Of a stretch of DNA of 64,000 bases, positions 36,001 through 43,830 are shown one piece after another (position 1 is the first letter of the stretch; each line of letters starts with the position of its first letter). The notes under the pieces were generated by a model, which saw only the letters and a program-made list of their open reading frames with translations, did no database searches and was not told where the DNA came from. The translations under genes and the position numbers were made by a program. Origin of the DNA: Mesorhizobium prunaredense (GTDB lineage: Bacteria; Pseudomonadota; Alphaproteobacteria; Rhizobiales; Rhizobiaceae); assembly GCF_900156895.1 (NCBI RefSeq), contig NZ_FTPD01000045.1, positions 694,169-758,168 of the forward strand, written 5' to 3'.

Positions 36001-39000
36001 AGGTGAAGGCGCAGGCGAAGGCCGAGGAATGGACCTCAAGCGAATACGAAGCAGAAATCCAGGCGCGCAACGCCGAGATCGAGATCAGCTTCAACGAGAA
36101 GTTCAAGGACGTCCCGCAATACCGCAGCGACCAGGGCGCGCTGCGCGGCGGCCTGCGCTTCGGCGCCACGCGCGGCGAACGCGATCTCAACAATGCGCTT
36201 GCCGACAACAACATGACGGCTGCCGACGCCGCCAAGCTGCAGGTAGAGCGCGAGGGCGTCTATGCCGACGACGACGTCATCAACCGGGTGCTGCGCTCGC
36301 AATATGACCGGGCTCTGTTCGAGACGCAGCTGGACGAGGGGCCGGAGCGGCGCGCCGGCATCAAGCGCGAGGTCGACAAGTTCTACAGGGATTCCGTCGA
36401 GGCCGCCGCCAAGGACAAGACCAAGACGCTGAAGCCGAAAACCTGGGAGGAGGTGCAGAACAAGCGGCTGGAACTCGAACAGAAGATGACTGCGGAGATC
36501 GAGGGCAAGGCACTGGTCTCGGCGCAGGGCAAATCGGCGGCGCTCGACCAGCTGATGCAGGGGAAATACGGCGCCACGCTCGACCAGGTGATCGAGAACA
36601 ACATGTCGGGCGCCGATCGCGACCAGGCCCGCGCGCAGAACAAGCTGATGCGTTCGACCGATCCGCCGGCCCAACTGCGCAAGCAGTTCAACTACAACCG
36701 TATCCGCTATTCCATCGAGGGCCTTGGCACCGACGTTGACGAGCTGCGCACGACGATAGGCGGCATGACCAAGGCCGAACTCGCCGAAGCCAACGAGCGC
36801 TGGAAGCACGATCACAACGGCGAAACGCTTGATCACGCGATCAGCGGCGACACCAGCGGCCGTGAGGAACGCGACCTGCTCGACCAGTACAAATACGGCA
36901 TGCCGGAAACCGTCGCCGAGCAGATCGACGAGCTGCGCCGGCGCAGCAAGGCCGACGAGGAGGCGGTCGGAGCGGTAGGCGCCTGGGCGTCGAAGGAAGA
37001 ATCGGTCTGGACCAAGAACCAGCTCGCCCGGCTCGACGCGCTCGAGGCCGAGATGAAGGATCCCAATCTTTCGCCGCAACGGCGCGAGCAGCTCAGCCTC
37101 GAATTCGAACTGCGCATGGAAAACGCCAAGGAGGCCATCGAGGCGCAGCGAGCAGCCGTCGATTCCATCGCCGACATGGCCTCGCAGATATTCTCCTATG
37201 TCGTCGGCGCCATCGCCATCATCGCCGGCGTCATCGTCAGCATCGTGACCGGCGGCGCGGCACTGCCGGCCGTCATCGCCATCGCCGGCTCGATCGTCGG
37301 CACGCTCGGCTCCATGGCGATCAAGGCGGCGATCAAGGGATCCGACTACGGCGCCGGCGAGATCGCCACCGACCTTGCCGTCGGCGCTGTCGACCTCATC
37401 GTCACCATGGCGACGCTCGGCGCCTTCAAGGGTGGCAACCTGCTCAAGATGGCGATGGCCGAGGGCAAGCAGTTCATGGCGACTTCGGTCAAGGCGAGCC
37501 TCGGCAAGGCGTTGGGCCGCGCCATTGCCTCATTCGGAAAGAAGGCAGGCGAGGAAGGCCTCGCCATGCGCATCCTCAAGGGTGGGGCGGGGTTGATCGA
37601 GGGCATCGTCAAGGAGCAGCCGCAGGAATTCCTGACCGCATTGCCTACGGCATTGACCGCCAACCTCGCCGACGAGAACAACTGGCGCAACGGCAATCCG
37701 CTGGTCAACATCTCCAAGGGCACGCTGCGCGGCGCCGGCGAGAACCTAGTGCAGGGGCTCGGCATGAGCGCCGGCAGCAGGGCGCTGCGCTTCGGCCTCG
37801 GCCATGCTCTGACGGTTCATCCGCCGTCCTCCACGCCGGTCGGCGTCCGGCTGGCGGAGTTCAAGTCCTGGCAGAAGCAGAACCCCGGCAAGCCGCATTC
37901 CGACTTCGTCGCCCATATGGAGGTCAAGCAGGCGGTCGAATCGCAGCGCGCCACGGAAACGCAGAAGTTTCTCAAGGACGCGCGGCGTGAGATGCTGAAG
38001 AACATTCCGCCGGCGGAGCGCAAGGGCTTCGCCGACGTGCCGGTTTTGCGGGTTCCCGAAGCCGAGTTCCGGGCTCTCAACAAGGGCAAGGGCGGCGATG
38101 CCATGGTCCATGTCAAGGACGGCCAGGTGTCGCTCATCATGCGCGAAGGCGCGCCGGCCAATGCCGCTGCCGTTCATGCGCAGAAGTTGCGCGACCTGGT
38201 GGCGCCGGGAACCGCCGGCCGCACGATCATGCCGGGCGATGCGCTGCCGCCGCGGCTGCGCAACCGGGTGCCGGTGGAGGTCAATCCGAAGCTTGCGCAC
38301 GATACCGTGCGCGTGGTGCCCGACTATCATCCCAACGGCCACATTCGCGGCGTCAGGGTCGAGGTGGGGCCGAACGCCCGCGCCATCGACATTCAGAAAC
38401 ATGTCGGCGTCATCGACACGATGCGCAAATATACCGGCCTGCTCGGCAGGCTGCGGGTGGCGATCCAGCGCGTGCAACTGCGTCTCGGTGCCGATATCGT
38501 CTCGCCGCTCAGCAAGGGTCATTTCGAGGCGGCGCTCGAATTGCAGAAACTGCCCGGCATCATCGAGCAGCGCATAGGCCGGCTGGCCAGGGAAGGCGCC
38601 GACCCGCGCGCCCGAGCCGAGATCGAGGCCGACATCGTGTATCTGGAACGGCAGTTCCATGACGCCGAAGGACGTCTTGGCCTGGGTTCGACGGCGGAAT
38701 CGGTCGGTCACGTGGCCGCCGAGGGGCGGCCGCGGAGAAAGAAAGGCGCGCCTGCGGATCCGACGAAACAGGAGATCATCGACTCGATCGATCATCTCGC
38801 CGCCAACCTCGACGAAGTCTTTCCAAGCACCGCGTCCAAAAAAAATCCGCCGCCGACGCGCGAGGAGATCGCGCTGGCAAAGCATACCAAGCCGCGGAGC
38901 GGCTACGAGACCAATGCCCTGAAGACCCTGGCCAAGACGGACCGCGCTGCTCACGACGCCTACCTCAAGGCCAAGAAGATCGATCCCGAAGGTCTGGACC

Positions 39001-40058
39001 ATCTCATATCGACGGAAACGCAATCCAGCCAGAAACGTGCGCTCGACGGTGGGCCGCCTCTTCACAAGAACGGCAAGGCGGTCGTTGGATTGGCCAACGA
39101 GCTTGCCAAGGCGGGCATGAGCAAGGGCGAGATCGAGGCACTGCGGCGAGCCGTCCCGGAGATGGGCAAGGCCCGTTACAAGGCGATGGAGGGCGCGGGC
39201 ACGCTGCGCCGGCGCATTCGCGAAGATACGCTGGCCCATATCGAGGACCCGGTGCTGCGCGACATGGTCGCCAAGGACAAGTACATACTGGGGCCCTGGG
39301 CCGACATCGACCGGCTGCGCCTCAATGCAGGACCCGACACGGGTGCCGGCGGCGGAGCCATGCTGACCTTGAAGGACCATTGGGACGCCTACAATAGGAA
39401 CCTCAAGGGCAAGGCGCCAAGCCGCTCCGGATTCGTCACCTATCTGCGAGGCAAGCAGGGTGCCGTCATCACGCAGCTGCGTCCCGCCCTCGCCGAGATG
39501 ACCGCCAGCTTCGAACTGGGACAGCGGCGTTCGGCGCGCAGCGTGGCCAAGACCAACCTGCCCTCCGATTTGCGTTTCCTCAAGGATCCCGTCGACGTCA
39601 ACCTCAAGACCGGAGAACGCACGCTCAATCCGAAGCAGGCCGGTACTGATCTTGTCGGCTTCCGCGAGGACGGAAAGATTTGGGTGATCGACGACAAGTC
39701 ACATCGCTCCAGGAATCTGCCGGCCGAGGCGCTGGCGCCGCTGACTACCAATCTCGCCAAGAACATGACTGCCGACGCCAAGGCCTTCAGGACGATCGAA
39801 CAGGCCGCCGAAGCCGCCGGCTATCCGCTCGATCCCAAGACCCGCCGAGCCATCGACGCATACGAGAAGTGCGCGAGCGAATTGACCGGCCTGACCAAGA
39901 ACTGGAAGGAGGCCGATTTCAACAGTCCGGCCAAGCAGAAAGCCTTCGTCGACGTCCTGGCAAGGAACGGCGTCGAATTGAAGGTCACCAGTGCCGCGGG
40001 AAACATCCAGACCATCCCGGCTTCGCACAAGGGCTTTGGTATAAGGATCATCAGATAG
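33084..40058 (+). CDS. Giant candidate eCIS cargo: annexin-like repeats, hydrophobic segment, PD-(D/E)XK-like C-terminus
   Basis: A 2324-residue protein placed immediately after the eCIS ATPase, the usual cargo position. Residues about 50-75 carry a LQPSAGNAAVQNL motif resembling the short motif at the start of many eCIS cargo proteins. Pro/Ala/Lys-rich disordered and coiled-coil stretches follow to about residue 780. Annexin-like repeats occur at about 796-863 (KIGTDEDEIFKALTG), 869-938 (GAGTDEKLIMDTLRAM, LSGSELKQAR) and 1205-1270 (GLGTDVDELRTTIGG). Residues 1369-1418 are a hydrophobic, glycine-rich segment. The last 160 residues contain D2189 in GTDLVGF and D2203-x-K2205 in VIDDKS, the spacing of a PD-(D/E)XK nuclease site. 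No HExxH metalloprotease motif was found. Delivery and toxicity are inferred. Confidence 0.75.
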   Translation: MNQTVRALPVVPRAARTPAPDDASVLAEVRHSELWAKSGPVSPLMTQGARMTPQAAAGLQPSAGNAAVQNLRAAARQEGQDKAKAAAAEETKAKADAAVEDAKDETKPEPTEAQKPGKPAAGKLAGGAPAQPASAAGEWPAEPAAGGGAASPDAATARAGQIAGQMPPGGSAVQRQPPSFPPPSAQPRAASPQALQRKAGKPPVPENVLPQPTAPDPIPKATEEIGKAANLVLPEQAMPEVKESPGHHMPDVTGKRLSQAEMRMILLGEPAMANAQLTEEAAKKLPEKEANEVRDQIKKLRDIREGILKPADSAVAAVTVPPVAPTPIVIHSEPLPPSTVGSAQQKIFTAVLARFMSDLDGQAKEMLSLIKTEIETYPGGIVEKRLPKLGEDQIPSLAGSLRQAVDPLAAQLGVAGQTLDDAVALRRQQVENARQAADRAARGAADKAADDAAAAALAKQAKAQAAAQAASKDAKAKAARMAKPPKPTARDQVQGAIQRIQDKVGEAIARYRLTLKDRNTALDDAAEKYAEAYRRAAMADELVLRPQGAPSPASVTADFAKEKQTRLAIAASNRWAREQSGLVRKAVDALKQDAKTSIDGFIKQVETAGGNAYAELKNWATAQNLTTESWWQETAGQLDRWAQDVHETATTWAGVETRLARLELQRDLATINELSQAQIAAEDAALKEHKDAKDKEKLKSIAEEGGRKGVADYLENTDSVRRRFIYETAGRDPIEQMAVSMRRRVAEMRKKEVQEAVIAKLLPMAQNRSLPADDFENLELIIRTKSSGFHAANISNRIWKYGEAKIGTDEDEIFKALTGLDELQVELVKTHYEQAHEGHTLYGDLDSEMSGADWRHAKDLMKGDPVLADVSSIYYAIQGAGTDEKLIMDTLRAMPAERRAAVEAKYLELHGESLDAALAGDLSGSELKQARSLAKGDKKEGNVYALDAAMRQTWSGIPDQEGVHAVYDQVREEVKAQAKAEEWTSSEYEAEIQARNAEIEISFNEKFKDVPQYRSDQGALRGGLRFGATRGERDLNNALADNNMTAADAAKLQVEREGVYADDDVINRVLRSQYDRALFETQLDEGPERRAGIKREVDKFYRDSVEAAAKDKTKTLKPKTWEEVQNKRLELEQKMTAEIEGKALVSAQGKSAALDQLMQGKYGATLDQVIENNMSGADRDQARAQNKLMRSTDPPAQLRKQFNYNRIRYSIEGLGTDVDELRTTIGGMTKAELAEANERWKHDHNGETLDHAISGDTSGREERDLLDQYKYGMPETVAEQIDELRRRSKADEEAVGAVGAWASKEESVWTKNQLARLDALEAEMKDPNLSPQRREQLSLEFELRMENAKEAIEAQRAAVDSIADMASQIFSYVVGAIAIIAGVIVSIVTGGAALPAVIAIAGSIVGTLGSMAIKAAIKGSDYGAGEIATDLAVGAVDLIVTMATLGAFKGGNLLKMAMAEGKQFMATSVKASLGKALGRAIASFGKKAGEEGLAMRILKGGAGLIEGIVKEQPQEFLTALPTALTANLADENNWRNGNPLVNISKGTLRGAGENLVQGLGMSAGSRALRFGLGHALTVHPPSSTPVGVRLAEFKSWQKQNPGKPHSDFVAHMEVKQAVESQRATETQKFLKDARREMLKNIPPAERKGFADVPVLRVPEAEFRALNKGKGGDAMVHVKDGQVSLIMREGAPANAAAVHAQKLRDLVAPGTAGRTIMPGDALPPRLRNRVPVEVNPKLAHDTVRVVPDYHPNGHIRGVRVEVGPNARAIDIQKHVGVIDTMRKYTGLLGRLRVAIQRVQLRLGADIVSPLSKGHFEAALELQKLPGIIEQRIGRLAREGADPRARAEIEADIVYLERQFHDAEGRLGLGSTAESVGHVAAEGRPRRKKGAPADPTKQEIIDSIDHLAANLDEVFPSTASKKNPPPTREEIALAKHTKPRSGYETNALKTLAKTDRAAHDAYLKAKKIDPEGLDHLISTETQSSQKRALDGGPPLHKNGKAVVGLANELAKAGMSKGEIEALRRAVPEMGKARYKAMEGAGTLRRRIREDTLAHIEDPVLRDMVAKDKYILGPWADIDRLRLNAGPDTGAGGGAMLTLKDHWDAYNRNLKGKAPSRSGFVTYLRGKQGAVITQLRPALAEMTASFELGQRRSARSVAKTNLPSDLRFLKDPVDVNLKTGERTLNPKQAGTDLVGFREDGKIWVIDDKSHRSRNLPAEALAPLTTNLAKNMTADAKAFRTIEQAAEAAGYPLDPKTRRAIDAYEKCASELTGLTKNWKEADFNSPAKQKAFVDVLARNGVELKVTSAAGNIQTIPASHKGFGIRIIR

Positions 40059-40062
40059 AGCG

Positions 40063-40854
40063 ATGCGGATGCGAGAGCAGATCATCAGTCTGGGGCAGGC
40101 GGCATTCGCCGATGTCACCGCAGCGATCGAGCGCCGCGGCCTGTCCCGCGACCCGGACCTTGGCAGCGTCGAGGTCGACGGCGAGGGCCGGCCCTCGCTC
40201 GCCACTTGGTCCGGTGCCGACGGCGACGACCGCGAGGTGGACTATCGCCGCGACAAAGACCAAGCCATCGCCTGGCTGGAAATCCGCGGCGAAGACGCGG
40301 CGGAGCTGGCCGGAACCCTGGCAGCCGAACTGGGCGGAAAGAGCATCGGCTCCATCGAGGACCTTGTCGCCGGTGTGATGGCGGCACCATCGACCGTCCG
40401 TCGGCAAGAGAGGACGGAGCACGCCAGTGGCCGCTGGCACAGGCTCCAGGCGGCGGTCGCCGTCTATGGCCAAGCCAATGCGATGCCGGTGCGCGCAATG
40501 ATCCGCGCCGGCCTGCAAGACCCCGACTGGCGGGTAAGGATGACGGCCATGCTGGCGATCGGACAGCTACGGCTCGCCGACCTGGCGCCGCTGGCGTTCG
40601 CAGCACGCGTTCCGCAGGCGAGCAGGGGTGGGGTCAGCCAGGCGGATCGGCGCATGCTCCTGGCGCTGCGCCAGGCATCCCACGATTTCGCCAAGGGCTT
40701 GCCGCCGAGCGCAGGCCCTGGCGACGGTGCGGATGCCGGCATCGCCGCCATGCGGCGCGATTTTCAGGCAAGGCTGCACAGGCTGCTCGCCGGCGGCGAT
40801 ATCGACGCCAGTCAGGTCAGGACCCTGTTCCTGAACCTCATGGGCAAGGGATAG
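40063..40854 (+). CDS. HEAT-like repeat protein after the cargo gene (possible immunity or loading partner)
   Basis: A 263-residue protein starting 4 nt after the cargo stop; the ATG at 40069 is an alternative start. Residues about 1-110 are mixed alpha/beta. Residues about 125-185 have HEAT-like helix pairs (RLQAAVAVYGQANAMPVRAM, GLQDPDWRVRMTAMLAIGQL). No enzyme motif is visible. Its place directly behind a nuclease-like cargo fits an immunity protein or a chaperone that keeps the cargo soluble, but neither has direct sequence support. It is the last plus-strand gene of the cluster. Confidence 0.65.
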   Translation: MRMREQIISLGQAAFADVTAAIERRGLSRDPDLGSVEVDGEGRPSLATWSGADGDDREVDYRRDKDQAIAWLEIRGEDAAELAGTLAAELGGKSIGSIEDLVAGVMAAPSTVRRQERTEHASGRWHRLQAAVAVYGQANAMPVRAMIRAGLQDPDWRVRMTAMLAIGQLRLADLAPLAFAARVPQASRGGVSQADRRMLLALRQASHDFAKGLPPSAGPGDGADAGIAAMRRDFQARLHRLLAGGDIDASQVRTLFLNLMGKG

Positions 40855-40938
40855 GGCCGCAGGCCGTTGCCGAGGCAGATGCGGCCGCGCCGAACTATCC
40901 GGGCACCGCCTGCCCGACGGCGATGGCGGCTGAGCGGC

Positions 40939-41631
40939 TCAGGCCGGCGGTTGGCCGGGTTCCGTCAGTCTGTAACCGCCGCTCAAGGCGGCAGGAACCT
41001 GCGACCGTCGGCGCAGGGCCAGCTTTTCCAGGATGTTGTGAACATGGTTCTTCACCGTGGCCCCGCTGATGCCGAGCGTGCGGCCGATCTCCTTGTTGCT
41101 CAGGCTGCGCCCCATCAGCCGGATGATTTCGCGTTCGCGCAGCGTCAGCCGTCCGGCCATGTCGAGAGCCGGCTTGGCAACCTCGGACTTGGCGACCTGT
41201 GCCAGCAACAGCGCCGCGAATTGCGGCGAACAATAGAGTTCCCCCCTTACGGCGTGGATGACGGAGAGGATGATGTCCTCGACGGTCCCTTCCTTGGGTA
41301 TGTAGCCGCAGACGCCGGCGCGGGCGCATGCGGCGACCTCGTCGCTCAGGTCAGAGACGGCGAAGGCCACGACCCTGACGTCCGGCTGGCGCTCGCGGAT
41401 GCGGCGTGCGATCGCCAGGCTGTCCGGCATCGACAGGTCCATGACGACAACGCCCGGACCGTCGAAGGCGAGGGCGTCTAGGATGTCGGGGAGAGGAGGG
41501 CCGGAACCGATCAGGTCGACGCGGCGGTCTCTTTCCAGCTGTCTGGAAAGGCCTTCGCGGTAGAGCAGGACGTCACTTAGAACAAAGACTTTGATCGAAA
41601 CCGAAGGATCACGCGGACCGGGCGTTTTCAT
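40939..41631 (-). CDS. LuxR/NarL-type response regulator, convergent with the eCIS cluster
   Basis: About 230 residues. The ATG at 41631 (MKTPGPRDP) has an agaga site 5-9 nt upstream and is preferred over an upstream ATG at 41685. The receiver contains VVVMDLSMPDSL with the phospho-acceptor Asp, and a conserved Lys in GYIPKEG. The paired acidic residues at the end of strand 1 are reduced to one (VLSDVLLYREG). The C-terminal LuxR HTH is clear: LTLREREIIRLMGRSLSNKE, then IGRTLGISGATVKNHVHNIL. The gene ends 84 nt from the last eCIS gene and may control the cluster. No adjacent histidine kinase is present. Confidence 0.88.
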   Translation of the reverse strand: MKTPGPRDPSVSIKVFVLSDVLLYREGLSRQLERDRRVDLIGSGPPLPDILDALAFDGPGVVVMDLSMPDSLAIARRIRERQPDVRVVAFAVSDLSDEVAACARAGVCGYIPKEGTVEDIILSVIHAVRGELYCSPQFAALLLAQVAKSEVAKPALDMAGRLTLREREIIRLMGRSLSNKEIGRTLGISGATVKNHVHNILEKLALRRRSQVPAALSGGYRLTEPGQPPA

Positions 41632-42314
41632 GAGAATCTCTCGCAAATCAAATGCGAAGCACCCTTGCGGATGCACGCTGCTCACTCAAACCAGTCCCAT
41701 CCCCAAACATAAAATGTCCACGCCGGATCCAAAATTGTCCTGCGGGCATGCGTCTGCGCCGTCCCCTGCGCATTGATATCAATTCTTTGTATCGTCGCTG
41801 CGCCGCCCCACGTCGAAAAGACTTCAACATCAACTATCAAATAAGAAGCCTGGACTACGCGAAAGCGGAACATGAAAGGGACATAATATCGATCGGATGG
41901 CCTTTTTGGTCAATTGCTTTCCGTAACGGAATGCCGTTTCCGACCATAATTGAAACCTGCGGTCGAAAGATGAATGCATGGCCGCCGGGAGGTTTAGAGC
42001 AAACGAGATCTACCCATGGTCAAGCAGTTCGCTTCAACCTCTTGTCCTGTCGTCATTTTCATGAGGTAGCAAGGCTGCGCCGGCTTGACAATACAGGGCT
42101 CTCCGGTGACGGCTTAACGTCTGCCACGGTGCGGACCGTGACCGACCAGCAGCTTGGCGAAGTCGAGCAAGTCCTCCGAATGTCCGGCTCAAAGCTCAAG
42201 CCTCCGGCTCCCATGCGTCATAGCCAGATGCAGCGAAGAGCGGAATACGCTGATTGTTTCCGCTCTTGTGGCGCGGATCCTTACGGTCACGGATGAGAAG
42301 CATCCGGGTGCGAA
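41632..42314. other. Gene-free interval between the LuxR and MocR genes
   Basis: A 680-bp stretch that must include the promoter of the LuxR gene. One long plus-strand frame crosses it, but its product is rich in Arg/Cys/Pro with no family-like pattern or ribosome-binding site. It is not called as a gene. Confidence 0.5.
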
Positions 42315-43724
42315 CTAAGAAAGCTTTCTCAATAGAAAGTCAAAAAACCTCTCGTCTTCCGCCCGTGACACATTTATCCGGATGCCAGCCGCCATTGGAC
42401 TTTTTTTGTCGATACAAAAGACGCTCCCAGGCGCTATGAAAATGCTTTCCTTGGCCCCCAGTCGGGCCAGTTCAATGTCATCGACACCTTCGGGCAGCAT
42501 GAGATAAAGATAGTAGCCACCTCCATTGCCGGCGAAGATGGAATAGCCGTTCCGGCTGAGAGCTGCGTGGACGCGAGTTGCGGCCGCCTCTATGCGCTGT
42601 GCGAGGCGCTTGAGGTGGCGGTCATAGTGACCTTCGGATGTCAGTCGGTGTAAGAGCCGCTCGACGTGGCCGGAGCTGTTCACCGTTGTCAGCATCTTCA
42701 GTTCTGCAAGTGCAGCGATCTTGTCGGCACGGCCCGCGATATGACCTGACCGCAGACTTGCAGATAGCGTCTTGGAAAATGTCCCGATCGAAATCACATG
42801 GTTGAGCTGGTCGAGCGTTGCAAGCCGATTGGGCGAAACGAGTGAGAGGTCCGCAAAAGGATCGTCCTCAACGATGGTAACGTTGTGTTTCGCCGCAGCG
42901 GTGAGGATTGAGTGCGCGACAGACAGACTGATCGAGCCGCCGGTCGGATTGTGGCCAATTGACTGCGTGAAGAACAGTTTTGGCCGCTCCGCTGAGACCT
43001 TAGCCGTGAAGTCCTCAACGTCTGGCCCGTCAGGCAGGCGCCGGACGCCAATGACCCGCACCTGGGCCAGTTTGAGCTTGGCGAAGAGCGGGTAATATCC
43101 GGGCTCGTCGACGAGCACGACGTCGCCGGGCGCCAAGAACGCCCGAACGACGAGGTCGAGCGCGTGATTGGCGCCGAACGTCAGCAAGATTTCCTTTTCA
43201 GTCGCTTGAATGTGCTGGTTCACCAACCGCCGGGCAATCTGCTGCCGTAGAGGTGGGAAACCCCAAGCAGACCCATAGCCATCCGCGCCCGGTGAGGGGC
43301 CACGCCCGAGAAAACCAAGATGGCGTCGGATTTCTGACTCCTCTGTCCATGCTGGGGGTGGACGCCCGTCGCCAACGCGGATCTCAAAACTCTCCTCTAA
43401 CTGCGCATTGAGAAGCGACGCGATATCAACGGCTTCCGAGACGTGTTTTGGCCTCATTCCGTTCGTCTGTGCAGCGTTGCTGACTATGAATCCGGACCGT
43501 GCCTTTGGCGCAACATGACCAGATGCCGCCAACCTGTCGTAGGCCTCGACAATGGTGTTCTTGGAGACGCCGTATTCGCGGGCCGCGTTCCTGATTGAGG
43601 GTAGCTTGCTTCCCGGTGAACGGTTGCCCGCTGCAATCTCCTCGACCAGCCGCGCCGCGACATTCTCCGCAAGGGTCGCGCCGGATTTCCAGCTTGGTTC
43701 TGTCGCCCTCAACGTCACCTCCAA
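42315..43724 (-). CDS. MocR-family transcriptional regulator (GntR HTH fused to aminotransferase-like domain)
   Basis: A 469-residue protein with an N-terminal GntR winged helix (AARLVEEIAAGNRSPGSKLP, SIRNAAREYGVSKNTIVEAY) and a class I aminotransferase-type C-terminal domain. The Schiff-base Lys is in SIGTFSKTLSASLRSGHIAG, and AAKHNVTIVEDDPFADLSL has the PLP-contacting Asp region. MocR regulators sense PLP or amino compounds and act on neighbouring genes. It is divergent from the mevalonate operon, with an inverted repeat just upstream of its start, so it is the likely regulator of both. The start is uncertain: TTG at 43724 or a TTG about 12 nt inside, which follows a GGAGG. Confidence 0.85.
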   Translation of the reverse strand: MEVTLRATEPSWKSGATLAENVAARLVEEIAAGNRSPGSKLPSIRNAAREYGVSKNTIVEAYDRLAASGHVAPKARSGFIVSNAAQTNGMRPKHVSEAVDIASLLNAQLEESFEIRVGDGRPPPAWTEESEIRRHLGFLGRGPSPGADGYGSAWGFPPLRQQIARRLVNQHIQATEKEILLTFGANHALDLVVRAFLAPGDVVLVDEPGYYPLFAKLKLAQVRVIGVRRLPDGPDVEDFTAKVSAERPKLFFTQSIGHNPTGGSISLSVAHSILTAAAKHNVTIVEDDPFADLSLVSPNRLATLDQLNHVISIGTFSKTLSASLRSGHIAGRADKIAALAELKMLTTVNSSGHVERLLHRLTSEGHYDRHLKRLAQRIEAAATRVHAALSRNGYSIFAGNGGGYYLYLMLPEGVDDIELARLGAKESIFIAPGSVFCIDKKSPMAAGIRINVSRAEDERFFDFLLRKLS

Positions 43725-43726
43725 TG

Positions 43727-43760
43727 GGTACAGATTCAGACAAATTCTCTGATCTGTACC
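43727..43760. promoter_or_regulatory. Inverted repeat, candidate operator of the MocR-type regulator
   Basis: A perfect 9-bp inverted repeat GGTACAGAT / ATCTGTACC with a 16-bp AT-rich spacer lies in the divergent intergenic region. It begins 3 bp upstream of the farthest possible start of the regulator and ends 70 bp before the HMG-CoA reductase start. MocR proteins often bind such divergent-promoter sites, although usually as direct repeats. Binding is inferred. Confidence 0.6.
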
Positions 43761-43830
43761 TTTCGCGAGATGGTAACAATGATCATTCTTGTTTCAAGAA
43801 GAAAAATGACACATCGCTTGGGAGGGGCCT

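Noticed and set aside
33084..40058. DUF4157 metallopeptidase domain at the start of the cargo
   Set aside because: The short LQ..AGN.AV motif is present, but no HExxH motif was found in the N-terminal part.
6454..40854. Prophage or type VI secretion system
   Set aside because: No capsid, terminase, portal or integrase genes for a phage, and no TssJLM membrane complex or ClpV for T6SS. The AAA+ ATPase, DUF4255 and LysM proteins fit an eCIS instead.
41652..42296. A 214-residue plus-strand frame between the LuxR and MocR genes
   Set aside because: No ribosome-binding site or family motif, odd composition, and overlap with the LuxR promoter region.
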